From Blautia sp. (GTDB taxonomy: Bacteria; Bacillota; Clostridia; Lachnospirales; Lachnospiraceae), in contig JAMPHB010000002.1 in assembly GCA_023663685.1 (NCBI GenBank), forward strand, positions 161,273 to 225,272: DNA of 64,000 bases, in the 5' to 3' direction. A program made the translations under genes and the position numbers. The notes under the pieces were generated by a model that worked only from the letters and a program-made list of their open reading frames with translations, had not been told where the DNA came from and ran no database searches. Of the stretch, positions 8,738 through 18,161 are shown piece by piece (within the stretch, counting starts at the first letter, position 1; every line of letters starts with the position of its first letter).

Positions 8738-9838
8738 CTGGGTACGAAAAGAAAACGCCTCCTTTAATACTTCTAATCTTTTCACGAACATCTCATAATA
8801 CTGCGGCAGCTCCTGAAAGCATTCCCTGTCCACAGCTTCTTTCTGGTTTAAGCCAATTCTTTTTACCGCCTGCACTGCCGCCTCTTTCTGGGTCATTTTC
8901 CGCCGTCCAAACAGGGTCTGACAGTTGGCTCCCTCTATGGAATCATAGCTGTGAAACGCCTGATTGAAGTCCATGAGCCTGTGCAGCGACACTGGTTTGT
9001 TGGTCTTGTTTTTAACCAGCACGCCCCAGTTTCCCCAGTGCCTGTCCGTGTTGCCCACAAGATAATCAATGATGTTCATCATATAATAATTGTATGCGTC
9101 CAGCTGTAAAATGTACTTTCTGGTATCCCTGCCATGGTTTATGGAATAGATTTCGAAATTCTCCATGGAAACAATAGAATATTCCTTTGAGGTTATATTT
9201 TCGCTGACCGATACCTTTTCCCCATCAAACTCGTCCGGCTCATAGAACACCTGCGACACTGCAAAACAGCGGCAGATCCTGCTGGCCAGTATCTCCCGCT
9301 CTACCGCAAAATTGCCGCCGTCCTTCAATAGCAGAAACCCGTTCCCGCGCCTTAACCATGCTTTGGGAAAGCAGCCGTTGGTGGAGAGATCCCGCGCCAG
9401 CGCCTCGTTCTCTACACTGTACTGCCTGCCCTTTAATGCGATATCCACAAAGACATCCTCCAGATGGTTGTCGTACAGATTGACGTCGCTAAACTTCACC
9501 TTTTCCTTACATCTGCGCACCCAGAAAACGTCTGTCAGGGAAGCGCATCGATAGGTCAGGGCAATTTTCGCCCTCTCCTTATCGGTCACGGCCTGTACCA
9601 TGCCGATGCTGTTTAGAATCTCCTTCGCGTATTTCCTGTCCAGGGTCAACAGGCGCGTGGAGCACCAGTAGTAAAAATTCGTGATATTGTTCACGAGAAT
9701 ATCTATACGCTCTTCGTGCTCCTCCAGATATAAATTATAGGGCATGAACGATTTGTAATAAATCCTGCATTTCCCGGAGGCGTCGATTGCCGCGACCCTC
9801 CTGTCCATGTGCATGATCTCATATCCCCCCTGCTCCAA
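8732..9838 (-). CDS. HipA/CtkA-like protein kinase
   Basis: This protein of about 368 residues resembles HipA-fold Ser/Thr kinases. The likely catalytic loop is DYLVGNTDRHWGNWG, with the NTDRHxGN pattern, and the metal-binding segment is LHRLMDFNQAFHSYDS, with DFN in place of DFG. There is no HipB-like helix-turn-helix gene beside it. The start is uncertain: TTG 9838 has GGGGAGG about 8 nt upstream; GTG 9847 is too close to that site; ATG 9814 is the next option. It follows argS by about 50 nt on the same strand and precedes spoIIIAA. The substrate is unknown. Confidence 0.7.
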   Translation of the reverse strand: MEQGGYEIMHMDRRVAAIDASGKCRIYYKSFMPYNLYLEEHEERIDILVNNITNFYYWCSTRLLTLDRKYAKEILNSIGMVQAVTDKERAKIALTYRCASLTDVFWVRRCKEKVKFSDVNLYDNHLEDVFVDIALKGRQYSVENEALARDLSTNGCFPKAWLRRGNGFLLLKDGGNFAVEREILASRICRCFAVSQVFYEPDEFDGEKVSVSENITSKEYSIVSMENFEIYSINHGRDTRKYILQLDAYNYYMMNIIDYLVGNTDRHWGNWGVLVKNKTNKPVSLHRLMDFNQAFHSYDSIEGANCQTLFGRRKMTQKEAAVQAVKRIGLNQKEAVDRECFQELPQYYEMFVKRLEVLKEAFSFRTQS

Positions 9839-9888
9839 TAGCTGCACCTCCCCGCTCTCTCAAAAGAGCAAAGTTTTCGGTTCTCTGT

Positions 9889-11679
9889 CTACATTCTCTC
9901 CGGTGCCGAAAAGCCCAGCACATCAATACAAACCTCGAGCACTTCCCTTGTCAGCGTCAAAAGTCCGATGTAAGACTGCTGGCGCAGCGCGTCCGGCTCC
10001 GCCAGAATTTTCGTCCCGTGATAAAATCCGTTAAAGGCATTGGCAAGCTCATAGATATAGGCGCAGACCTTATGCGGCGCATTCTCCTCGTAAGCGTTCT
10101 CCATCATGCCATTGAAGCGGGACAAAACCAGCATCAGTTCCTTTTCGCTGGCGGTATCCGGCGCAAGCAGCGGCGTGTGCCCCGGAAGTTCTTTTCCCGC
10201 CGCCGTATACTTCTGCAGGATTGACTTAATCCGCACGATTGTATATAAAATGTACGGTCCGGTATTTCCCTCGAAGGAAGTGAACCGCTCTAAATCAAAA
10301 ATGTAGTCCTTGCCCGCCTGATTGGAGAGATCGCCGTACTTTAGCGCGGCGAGAGCCACAAGCTTCGCCGTCTCTGCCGCCTCCCCGTCGGAAATCGCAA
10401 GCTGCTCCTTTTCTTTCTGGTTTTCCCTGATTTTTTTCAGCATCTCCCCGTTGATCTCGTCCAGCAGATACTCGAGGCGGAGCACACCCCCCTCGCGGGT
10501 CTTAAAGGGCTTTCCGTCCTCGCCGTTCATGGTTCCAAAGCCGATGTGGGTAAGCTCTGTGCCCTCCGGCACCAGCCCCGTCTTTCTCGCACAGCGGAAC
10601 ACCTGCACGAAATGCATACTCTGCCTTGCATCCGCCAGATAAATGATGCGGTCGGGGGAATTCTCCTCCATGCGCATTACAATCGTCGCAAGATCTGTCG
10701 TACTGTAAAGAGCCGCCCCGTCGGACTTTAGCAGAATGCAGGGCGGAATCTCTTTGGCATCCGACTCCTCCTTTACGTCCACTACCAGCGCGCCGTCGCT
10801 CATGTAAGCATAGCCCCCGTCCTTCATTTTCTGTACCATGGGCGCTATGTAGGGCTTGGCGTCCGATTCTCCCTTCCAGAGCTCAAAGGAGACGTTCAGA
10901 TTGTTATAGTTTCTCCTTAAATCCGGGACTGATACATCCAATATATGCTGTAAAAGAGCCTGATAGCCCCGCCTGCCCTCCTGAAGCTCACGGGTCGCGG
11001 CCAGTGCCATGGCTTTAAAGGATTCATCTTCTTTCGAGCGGCCGCTCGCCGCCGGATAGATTTCCTCCAGCTCGGATAGGGTAAAGGGGGGCTCCTTGGG
11101 ATATTCCCCCCCGTAGCTCTCATCAAAGTACGAAAGCTCCGGTTTACGGCTTTTCAGCTCCACAATGATGAGCCCCATCTGCAGGCCCCAGTCCCCGAGG
11201 TGGGCGTCCCCGATCATGTTATGCCCCATGAATCTGCCGATGCGCTTGATGCTCTCACCGATAATCGCAGAGCGCAGATGTCCCACATGCAGCGGCTTCG
11301 CCACGTTCGCCCCGCCGTAATCCACAATGATCGTCTTTGGCTCCTTCGTCTTCTCACAGCCAAAGCGCCCGCTATCCTCTTTCATCCGGCTGACGTAGTC
11401 CGCCAGATATTCTCCGGAGAGGGTAAGGTTTAAAAAGCCCGGCTTCACGGATTCTGCACCCGCAAACATGGGGTTTGCCGCAAGTCCTTCGGCAAGCTTG
11501 TCCGAAATCATAAATGGGGCGCACTTGTACTCCTTCGCCGCCGCCATCGCGCCGTTGCACTGGAATTCGCACAGATCCGGCCGGTTCGACAGCGTGACCT
11601 TGCCGTACTTCGCATCGTAGCCGTTTTCCACAAAAAGCTTCGTCACCTCTGCGGTGATTTTATCCATAATTTTTTCCAT
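9889..11679 (-). CDS. argS: Arginyl-tRNA synthetase
   Basis: This is a 596-residue class I synthetase charging tRNA-Arg. The HIGH-type motif is HVGHLRSAIIG. The KMSKS region is degenerate (KPFKTREGG), as is normal in many ArgRS proteins. The N-terminal tRNA-recognition domain and a C-terminal DALR-type anticodon domain (EENAPHKVCAYIYELANAFN) are complete. GAGGAG precedes the ATG. No T-box leader is visible; a sigma-A promoter lies at 11713-11741. Confidence 0.96.
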   Translation of the reverse strand: MEKIMDKITAEVTKLFVENGYDAKYGKVTLSNRPDLCEFQCNGAMAAAKEYKCAPFMISDKLAEGLAANPMFAGAESVKPGFLNLTLSGEYLADYVSRMKEDSGRFGCEKTKEPKTIIVDYGGANVAKPLHVGHLRSAIIGESIKRIGRFMGHNMIGDAHLGDWGLQMGLIIVELKSRKPELSYFDESYGGEYPKEPPFTLSELEEIYPAASGRSKEDESFKAMALAATRELQEGRRGYQALLQHILDVSVPDLRRNYNNLNVSFELWKGESDAKPYIAPMVQKMKDGGYAYMSDGALVVDVKEESDAKEIPPCILLKSDGAALYSTTDLATIVMRMEENSPDRIIYLADARQSMHFVQVFRCARKTGLVPEGTELTHIGFGTMNGEDGKPFKTREGGVLRLEYLLDEINGEMLKKIRENQKEKEQLAISDGEAAETAKLVALAALKYGDLSNQAGKDYIFDLERFTSFEGNTGPYILYTIVRIKSILQKYTAAGKELPGHTPLLAPDTASEKELMLVLSRFNGMMENAYEENAPHKVCAYIYELANAFNGFYHGTKILAEPDALRQQSYIGLLTLTREVLEVCIDVLGFSAPERM

Positions 11680-11712
11680 ACAATTTCTCCTCGTCTATCA
11701 GCATATAGACTC

Positions 11713-11741
11713 ATTCTATACATCAGGGGAGGAATTGTCAA
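11713..11741 (-). promoter_or_regulatory. Sigma-A promoter for argS
   Basis: On the minus strand TTGACA (11741-11736) and TAGAAT (11718-11713) are 17 nt apart, about 35 nt upstream of the argS start. Confidence 0.75.
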
Positions 11742-11777
11742 ATACAGAATCCTAAAATGTTAAAAACTATTTTTATC

Positions 11778-13874
11778 TTATTCTGATGCATCCCCGGAGA
11801 GCTTCTCCGGCAAAACCGCCTCGTAGGTGTAGCGTCCGCTGTCGCTCTCCATACCGGTGCGGACATTTCCCTCCGCTGTGCCGAAAAGCAAAACACTGTC
11901 CGTAAGATAGTGCCCGAGGTAATGGCTCCAGATTTCCAGTGCGTCTGCCCCGTCCGTCATGCCGCCGCCCCACTCAAAATAAGAGCCTGCCAGCAGTTTT
12001 CTCCCGCCCGTCTCGTCAAAGCGGTACACGCGATACGCATAGAAACCATAATCCCAGCGATCCTCCAGCGAAAGTGTCATAATAAAGCCTTCCCCACCGC
12101 CGTCGGTCTTTCCCACATAGATATTCTGATTCCCGGCGTTTGAAAGCGCAGCCACCTCCGCGTTGATGACGTCCCCATATGCACTCTTAAAAACCACGAT
12201 TCCACCGCCGCCGATTTCTCCGTTATCTGTTGTATAAACCTCTATGATCTCCTCCCCCGGAAGATCCGCGATATCCGCAGACACTGTATTGACCAGTGTA
12301 TAATACTCCTCAAGAAAACCGCTGCCCAACAACTCTGTATACTCCTCATAGCTATTGTAGTCTCCCCCGGATTCTTCGTGGGAAAGTCCGCTGCGATAGC
12401 GGTAATCTAAGAGAATAATGCTGTGTATCTGTCCATCGCGGTAAGCAACCCTGCAGGGAATACTCCGCCCCTCCCCGGAAAAGCAATCCGCGAAAGTATC
12501 AAAATCCACACTCTGGGGCTCTAATTTCTCGCTGTTGTAATTGATGAAAAATTCACAGTCCCCGGCAAAGACCGGAGAATCCCCGAGCACCTGCCTTCTC
12601 AGCTCAGCCTGCTCCCCCGCCAGATCAATATCCCCGCCGGCCTCCGCCAGCTCAGAATCCGAAACCCACAGATTGTCGTAACGGTCAATCAGCCTGCCGC
12701 TTCTGGAGACGGACTCCACAGTGATATTGGCCTCAAAGCCCTTTTCATCTGACGCATAGGCCGCGTAAAGGGAGTTTTCCAGATCCGGCCCCGCTTCCGT
12801 CTCCTCTCCGCCTACCTGCGCTTCCTTCTCTTCTCCGCCTACCTGCGCTTCCGTCTCCTCTCCGCCCGCCTGCGCTTCCTTCTCCTTCGGATTCGTCGCC
12901 AGCACCAAAAGCGCAGCCATAAGAACACACACACAGCCTGCCGCCGCCCCGGCTTTTGCCCTCTTGTACCGCAGGATATTGCCGATGCGCTCTCTGGTAT
13001 CCCGCTCCCCAAAGGCAAGGGGCAGCATCCCCATTTCCTTTCCCACGGACATTGCCAGAAGGGAATTGGAATACTCCCGCTTGATTCCTTCCCCAAAACG
13101 GCGCACCACTGCCTCGTCACAGGACATTTCCATATCCCTGCCGCTTAAGAAAAAGGCAAGCCATACGAGGGGATTTATCCAGTGCAACGCAAGAGCCGCA
13201 AAGGCCAGCCGCCGAAACAGCGGGTCACGCCTTTTAATATGTATCTGCTCATGTAAAAGAATATACTCCAGCTCCCGCTCCTTTAAGCCCTTCGGAAGAT
13301 AGATCTTAGGTGCAAAACAGCCCATGACAAACGGCGTGTCAATCCCCTCACGGACATAAATGTTCCCGCTCTCATGCTCTGCCCCTTTCAGATAGCGTCT
13401 GAGACGCAGCCCGCTCATAAGAGAATAGCCTAAAATCACCAAAATTCCCGCCAGCCAGACGAAAATAAGCACTGTCTGCACTGCATTCTCCGCCGTGTGC
13501 TTTGAAGGCTCTTTCACTTCGCTCTTTGCCCCGGATGCCGTCTCTGTAAAAGTATCTCCCTCCTCTTTTTCCTTCCAGTCAGATTCGCCCTCTCCATCAG
13601 CGTTTACGGGCGGCATATTTTCCCCCACGGCCACATTTCGCTGAACATCCTCCTGCTCCGTGAAGCTCTCTGCGATATTCTGTCCAAGCCCAAGCAGAGA
13701 AAATTCCGATTCCAGCGCAACGGGACAAAGCAGCCGAAACAAGACGGCCAGCCAGAGCGCATAGGAAAAAACTTTCGGCGCGCGGCTCAAAAGGACACGC
13801 AGCACCAGCACCACAAGAATCACAAGACTTCCCACAAGTCCCATCTGAAAAACCGAAGCCGCAACATCACTCAT
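11778..13874 (-). CDS. BlaR1-type M56 sensor metalloprotease with non-penicillin-binding C-domain
   Basis: This 698-residue membrane protein has M56 zinc-protease features: several N-terminal membrane segments and HEQIH at about residues 208-212 in LLHEQIHIKRRDPLF. A membrane segment near residue 325 is followed by an acidic tandem repeat (units of GGEETEAQV/GGEEKEAQV, three to four copies). The C-terminal domain of about 300 residues shows no SxxK/SxN/KTG penicillin-binding motifs that I can find. In BlaR1/MecR1 systems sensing triggers cleavage of the repressor. I use ATG 13874, which overlaps the blaI-like stop as ATGAGTGA and has GAGGGG upstream. The signal sensed here is unknown. Confidence 0.88.
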   Translation of the reverse strand: MSDVAASVFQMGLVGSLVILVVLVLRVLLSRAPKVFSYALWLAVLFRLLCPVALESEFSLLGLGQNIAESFTEQEDVQRNVAVGENMPPVNADGEGESDWKEKEEGDTFTETASGAKSEVKEPSKHTAENAVQTVLIFVWLAGILVILGYSLMSGLRLRRYLKGAEHESGNIYVREGIDTPFVMGCFAPKIYLPKGLKERELEYILLHEQIHIKRRDPLFRRLAFAALALHWINPLVWLAFFLSGRDMEMSCDEAVVRRFGEGIKREYSNSLLAMSVGKEMGMLPLAFGERDTRERIGNILRYKRAKAGAAAGCVCVLMAALLVLATNPKEKEAQAGGEETEAQVGGEEKEAQVGGEETEAGPDLENSLYAAYASDEKGFEANITVESVSRSGRLIDRYDNLWVSDSELAEAGGDIDLAGEQAELRRQVLGDSPVFAGDCEFFINYNSEKLEPQSVDFDTFADCFSGEGRSIPCRVAYRDGQIHSIILLDYRYRSGLSHEESGGDYNSYEEYTELLGSGFLEEYYTLVNTVSADIADLPGEEIIEVYTTDNGEIGGGGIVVFKSAYGDVINAEVAALSNAGNQNIYVGKTDGGGEGFIMTLSLEDRWDYGFYAYRVYRFDETGGRKLLAGSYFEWGGGMTDGADALEIWSHYLGHYLTDSVLLFGTAEGNVRTGMESDSGRYTYEAVLPEKLSGDASE

Positions 13875-14238
13875 AGCGCCCCTCCTCATAGGAATCAATC
13901 AGCCTGCGAAGTTCCTCCACATCCTTTTTCCCCAGCTTGTTCTTCCGGGAAAAGGCGGTGAGAAACAACGGAAGCGACCCCTCAAAATGCTCCTCAATAA
14001 ACTGCGTCCCCTGATTTGCGAGAAAATCCTCCCGGCTGATAACGGTCTTCACCATTCCCCCTGCATTTGCAAAAATGCCCCGCTCACACAGGCGTTTTAA
14101 CATGGTGTAGGTGGTCGTCCGCTTCCAGTCAAACGCCTGCCCGCAGAGTGCTACCAGCTCCGACGTCCTGACCGGCGCATGAGCCCAGATCAAATCCGCA
14201 AACCGCGCTTCCATCTCTCCTAATTTGTATGCCTCCAT
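13867..14238 (-). CDS. BlaI/MecI/CopY-family repressor
   Basis: This 123-residue winged-helix repressor has APVRTSELVALCGQAFDWKR and TTTYTMLKRLCERGIF as the DNA-binding region, and a C-terminal dimerisation part. The start is ATG 14238 with AGGAGG 7 nt upstream. It is co-transcribed with the M56 protease gene, whose start it overlaps by 8 nt. Two palindromes upstream (14301-14346) overlap its own promoter, which supports autorepression. Confidence 0.92.
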   Translation of the reverse strand: MEAYKLGEMEARFADLIWAHAPVRTSELVALCGQAFDWKRTTTYTMLKRLCERGIFANAGGMVKTVISREDFLANQGTQFIEEHFEGSLPLFLTAFSRKNKLGKKDVEELRRLIDSYEEGRYE

Positions 14239-14300
14239 ATGTATTCCTCCTGACGAATCCCGCTGCCCTCTGTACAGAGGATCACAAGCGGACAAAAATA

Positions 14301-14355
14301 GTGTCTAATGACGTTAGACACTATTTAGTCTAACGCCATTAGACACATTTGTCAA
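14301..14355 (-). promoter_or_regulatory. Promoter with two BlaI-type operators
   Basis: On the minus strand TTGACA (14355-14350) and TAGACT (14332-14327) are 17 nt apart. Operator 1 is GTGTCTAA-5 nt-TTAGACAC at 14301-14321 with perfect 8-bp arms. Operator 2 is GTCTAA-5 nt-TTAGAC at 14328-14344 and overlaps the -10 and spacer. The centres are 25 bp apart. Repressor binding would block RNA polymerase. Confidence 0.85.
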
Positions 14356-14372
14356 GGGGAACTTATTTGTTT

Positions 14373-15113
14373 TTAATGAATCTGTATCCAGTCCAGCGCG
14401 CTTGGAAGTGCCGTCTCGTAGTTTTGAATTCCGGCATTGTACGCCTCTTCCGTAATTTCACTTCCATTTTGAAAATACACAAATACGGGTTCCTCATCTT
14501 CCAGATGGGCAACTGCGGAAAAGGAATCCACTAATTCGGGCGTGCAGCCGTCACTACCCAATTTGTAAAAATCAACGCCGGATTCCGCGGCACTGCTGCT
14601 GTAAAACACTTCTATCACGCCATTACCATAAAGCGAGAAATTTGTTCTGTACCCAAACTCCATTTCCGGGAAAATAGAAACCACATCTGCGCCGTCATAG
14701 CCATATAAATCATAATTCCATGGCGCGAAATCGGGATTTGATACACCGTTTTCCCCGCCTGCAATCAAAAGCTCCATTGTCCCGTTTTTATCTATATCAC
14801 AGAAGGCATAATAAATATCCTGCGCGTGGGTGCGGATTTCAAGACCGATCGCCTCTCCAAAGCTGCCGTCATAGGCATCGGTATCCCGAAGGTTCGAGTA
14901 AAAATCTTTTTGAACCATATCGCTATACTGCGCTAAAACCTCATCATAAATATCGGTTTCTGCCGTCTCCTCAGCAGATGCTTCTTTTTCTTGTCCTGCC
15001 TCCCTCCGGACAGTTTCATTTTCTTTGACCTGCTCTTTTGCCGGCCCGCAGGAAAGCATGCCACATGCCGCCAGAAGCAACATACACCCCGGCAGAATCT
15101 TCTGTCTGCACAT
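14373..15113 (-). CDS. Predicted lipoprotein, function unknown
   Basis: This 246-residue protein has a lipoprotein signal peptide (lipobox LAAC at about residues 14-17; a second cysteine follows at LSC), a charged linker and a soluble domain. The segment CDIDKNGTMELLIAGG resembles FG-GAP/VCBS-type calcium-binding loops, which suggests a beta-propeller-like or related extracellular fold. It begins 1 nt after the stop of the ABC-class ATPase gene, so the two are translationally linked. I do not recognise a specific function. Confidence 0.75.
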   Translation of the reverse strand: MCRQKILPGCMLLLAACGMLSCGPAKEQVKENETVRREAGQEKEASAEETAETDIYDEVLAQYSDMVQKDFYSNLRDTDAYDGSFGEAIGLEIRTHAQDIYYAFCDIDKNGTMELLIAGGENGVSNPDFAPWNYDLYGYDGADVVSIFPEMEFGYRTNFSLYGNGVIEVFYSSSAAESGVDFYKLGSDGCTPELVDSFSAVAHLEDEEPVFVYFQNGSEITEEAYNAGIQNYETALPSALDWIQIH

Positions 15114-15114
15114 A

Positions 15115-16848
15115 TCAGCTCCTCCTGTAACGGTTCAGGCACGAATAAATCTCCTGCGCCCGGGGAATCGCATAGCCGCCGGGAATATAGCCTCCCTCCG
15201 CGAAAAAGGAGAGCCCTTTCTTCTTAAGCTGGCTTTCCAGATATTCCGCAATCTGCGGCAGGGTCTTGTGCCCGTCAATCAGCTTCTCCACCGCATATTT
15301 GAGCAATAATCCAAGCGCCGCCGTCTGCTCACTGTCAATCAGCTGCTCAATATAGCGCAGATCCACGTTCTGTTTTCCCAGCGAAAAACCGTCCTTTCCC
15401 ATAACTTTCACCTTGAGCCTCTCCGGCTCATCGCGGCGCACCGCCCCCGTGCGGTAATCCCTGCGCTTTGTCACGCCGTTCTCGTCCTTTGTCATAATCC
15501 GGCGGCTCACCGGCATCTCAAAGGGCGCGGGCTTTTCGTCCGACAGCGGAAATTCCGCGCACAGACTCTTTGCTTTTTCCGTAATATCCACCGGCACATA
15601 GCTGTCCATCTGAATGACCGTATCCGCCACATGGAAAAAGGCTCCCGAGCTTCCCGCCACCAGAATTGTGGAAATGCCTGCTCTCTCGTAGAGCTCCCTT
15701 GCCCTTGAAAGAAACGGCGTGATCGGCTCCTTATCCGGGCTCACCACCTTCTGCATAAAGGCGTCTCTTACCATAAAATTCGTAGCGCTGGTATCCTCGT
15801 CCAGAAGGAATACCCGCCCCTCTGCCTCCATGCCCTCCACGATTCCGGCCGCCTGCGAGGTGCTTCCGCTGGCATCCGCCGTGGAAAAATTCTTCGTGTC
15901 CTTCTTATTTGGCAGATCCCTGATAAACATGGAAATATCGACATCTTTGATAAAACGCCCGTCCTCCGAGCGCAGCTTGATAGCTGTCTCATCCGTGATC
16001 ACATATTCCCTGCCATCGCCCGCGATATGGTCGTAAACGCCCAGCTCCAGTGCGTTTAAAAGAGTGGATTTGCCGTGGTAACCGCCGCCAACGATCAGCG
16101 TGATTCCCCTCGGAATCCCCATTCCCGTAATCGCACCCTTGTGGGGCAGCTCCATCGTCACCCGCAGGGACGCAGGGGAGACAAATTCCGTGGAATCCTT
16201 CATGGGCTTTGCCGATACACCGCTCTCCCTCGGAAGCAGCGCATGATCCGCGACAAATGCCACCAGTCCCCTCTCCGCAAGCTGGGCGCGGATGTATGCC
16301 TGATCCTCTGCCAGCTCAATCACCGCTTTCACGTCCCTGCCGTTCAAATTGCGGTAGCAGAAGGCCGCATCCACACACCGAGGAAGATATTCAAACAGAA
16401 TCTTCTCAAGCTCCCTCGCGTTGATGGTTCGTCCGTTCGCCGGAAATCCCACGGCAAATCTTGCAATAATTCCCTTTTCCCCCACTTCGCAGGCTGTGCG
16501 CATCAGCTTTTCCTGCCCACAGTGTGTCACGGAGATCAGGCCGCTCTTGCCCGACCCCTTCGCTTTAAAGGTGAAATGATTCACCTGCTGTCCAAACTGT
16601 CTTGTCAGATAGTCCGCCAGCGCATGTTTCGTCAGTGCGTCCTTCCTGCAAAAATCAGGAAATCCTGCCCGCTGCTCCGGGACAAAAATACTCAGATGGG
16701 AGGGCGCTGCAAAAGGATCTCCCTGCACATGGTCAATATTCAGCTGATAGCCGTCAAACTGGTAGCTTCCCTTAAGCCCCTTGTAAGCCGGATAGCTTTT
16801 ATGGTCGATACTCCTTAGCTGGTTCTGTAAATCTCTTGATGACTGCAT
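15115..16848 (-). CDS. Predicted ATPase of the ABC class (COG3044-like)
   Basis: This 577-residue soluble ATPase has the Walker A motif GGGYHGKSTLLNALELGVYD and an acidic Walker B-like segment RVFLLDEDTSATNFMVRD. It matches the ABC_ATPase family (COG3044/PF09818), which has no membrane partner and no known substrate. The start ATG 16848 has GAGGAGG 8 nt upstream; in-frame methionines farther upstream lack this. A sigma-A promoter is at 16880-16908. It pairs with the lipoprotein gene immediately downstream. Confidence 0.88.
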   Translation of the reverse strand: MQSSRDLQNQLRSIDHKSYPAYKGLKGSYQFDGYQLNIDHVQGDPFAAPSHLSIFVPEQRAGFPDFCRKDALTKHALADYLTRQFGQQVNHFTFKAKGSGKSGLISVTHCGQEKLMRTACEVGEKGIIARFAVGFPANGRTINARELEKILFEYLPRCVDAAFCYRNLNGRDVKAVIELAEDQAYIRAQLAERGLVAFVADHALLPRESGVSAKPMKDSTEFVSPASLRVTMELPHKGAITGMGIPRGITLIVGGGYHGKSTLLNALELGVYDHIAGDGREYVITDETAIKLRSEDGRFIKDVDISMFIRDLPNKKDTKNFSTADASGSTSQAAGIVEGMEAEGRVFLLDEDTSATNFMVRDAFMQKVVSPDKEPITPFLSRARELYERAGISTILVAGSSGAFFHVADTVIQMDSYVPVDITEKAKSLCAEFPLSDEKPAPFEMPVSRRIMTKDENGVTKRRDYRTGAVRRDEPERLKVKVMGKDGFSLGKQNVDLRYIEQLIDSEQTAALGLLLKYAVEKLIDGHKTLPQIAEYLESQLKKKGLSFFAEGGYIPGGYAIPRAQEIYSCLNRYRRS

Positions 16849-16879
16849 CTTGTTTTCCTCCTCTTTTTCCATTCTCTTC

Positions 16880-16908
16880 ATTATAGTGCATGGCGGAAAA
16901 ATCCTCAA
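16880..16908 (-). promoter_or_regulatory. Sigma-A promoter for the ABC-class ATPase gene
   Basis: On the minus strand TTGAGG (16908-16903) and TATAAT (16885-16880) are 17 nt apart, about 30 nt upstream of the start. Confidence 0.65.
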
Positions 16909-16931
16909 CCGGTTTTTCCCCGCCCTGCCGG

Positions 16932-18014
16932 CTAAAACTTGTCAATCACCCAGCCTGCCGCCGGAAATATGATCACCATTCCCACGGAAAATACCAGACT
17001 GTCCACGGAGATCAGTGTCGCCCGCTGTCCGGAGGGAATCAGACTGTTGATCCGCGCCGAGCGAATGGGATACAACATTGCCGACATAAAATTGCACGCA
17101 CAAAAGCCGAACACACTGACCCATAACCTATAGAATGCATAACTTCCAATGGAAAGAAAAATCGCCGCCGCTGCGATTACTATAGCCCATTCTCCCATAC
17201 GGCGATAAATTCTGTCGCTGAAAAAAGCTCCCACTGTTGATAACAGGCCTGCCGCCAGCATGATCATACTGATTTCTATTTTATTGAGCCCCATCGAATG
17301 GTAATACTCCTGACTGTAGAAAAATAAAACAGTTGCCGCAACCTCCAGAACATTAAAAAAACAGATCCACCGGGTCAGTTTCCGGCTACCGCTCAAAATC
17401 TCAAAGCAGGTTTTAAAATGTGTTTTCACCAGTTCCGCCATCGGAAGGGATTCACTATCCGCCTCCAGCTTTGGTTCGCGCATAAGCATCAGGGGAACGA
17501 TCGCCAAAGCCGCCAGCAGGGAGGCTGTCACATAACACGCAAAATAGGAATACTCTGCGAGCACTCCTCCGAGAACCGTTGCCAGAGCCGAGGAAATCTC
17601 CACAATTGTGTTCGTCTTTCCGCACACAGCCTGGTATTCCTCCTCCCTCCCGGCCTGCTTCATGCTGTCATACACCAGCGCCTCCTCCGAACCGGAATTT
17701 AAGTTTTCTCCAAATGCCTGAATCAAAAAAGACAGGGCAAATGGGAAAAAACTTCTTCCAAACAGCATCAGAAGGCAGGAAAGCAGCACACACAGCCTGC
17801 CCGCAAGCATCGTCCGCTTTCTTCCAAAAATATCCGCCACAGCGCCGGAGGGCACCTCGAATACAATGCTTGTCGCGTGGTAGATTCCCTCCAGCAATCC
17901 AATCTGCGTCAGGCTCATGCCCATATAGCCCAGATACAAAACCCATATGCAGCTTTGCATATTCAGACGCTTAATAAAATTGTAGATATAGTTCAATTTA
18001 ATATTCTTCATCAT
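16932..18014 (-). CDS. MFS transporter, possible drug efflux
   Basis: This 360-residue protein has 10-12 hydrophobic segments and the MFS loop 2-3 motif GAVADIFGRKRTMLAGR. This is typical of proton-coupled antiporters, including drug efflux pumps. I prefer ATG 18014 because GAGG lies 6 nt upstream; ATG 18026 is in frame but poorly placed. A leader with a small ORF, a stem and a terminator lies upstream (18067-18323), a layout common to inducible antibiotic-resistance genes. The substrate is not known. Confidence 0.85.
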   Translation of the reverse strand: MMKNIKLNYIYNFIKRLNMQSCIWVLYLGYMGMSLTQIGLLEGIYHATSIVFEVPSGAVADIFGRKRTMLAGRLCVLLSCLLMLFGRSFFPFALSFLIQAFGENLNSGSEEALVYDSMKQAGREEEYQAVCGKTNTIVEISSALATVLGGVLAEYSYFACYVTASLLAALAIVPLMLMREPKLEADSESLPMAELVKTHFKTCFEILSGSRKLTRWICFFNVLEVAATVLFFYSQEYYHSMGLNKIEISMIMLAAGLLSTVGAFFSDRIYRRMGEWAIVIAAAAIFLSIGSYAFYRLWVSVFGFCACNFMSAMLYPIRSARINSLIPSGQRATLISVDSLVFSVGMVIIFPAAGWVIDKF

Positions 18015-18066
18015 CGTTGTCCTCATTTCTCACTGTATTGTCCACATAATGTTCTTTTTTCCACAC

Positions 18067-18161
18067 AAAAAAGAGAACCGTGCTTCATCAGGGTTCTCTT
18101 CCTATACGAAATTACTGCGGTCTACAGTTTTGAAACAAGTCCTAAAAAAGGGCGCAGTAAT
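18067..18161 (-). promoter_or_regulatory. Attenuator-like stems in the MFS leader
   Basis: On the minus strand ATTACTGCG (18161-18153) can pair with CGCAGTAAT (18119-18111). Downstream, AAGAGAACC (18100-18092) pairs with GGTTCTCTT (18079-18071) and is followed by a T run (to 18067), forming an intrinsic terminator 53 nt before the MFS start. The first arm lies inside the leader ORF, so translation could change the folding. Confidence 0.65.

Noticed and set aside
11680-11777. Possible T-box before argS
   Set aside because: The leader is too short, has no T-box sequence or terminator, and a sigma-A promoter sits 35 nt from the start.
12790-12890. Tandem repeat in the BlaR1-like gene as a possible assembly artefact
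   Set aside because: The units differ slightly and stay in frame, as in a normal acidic linker.
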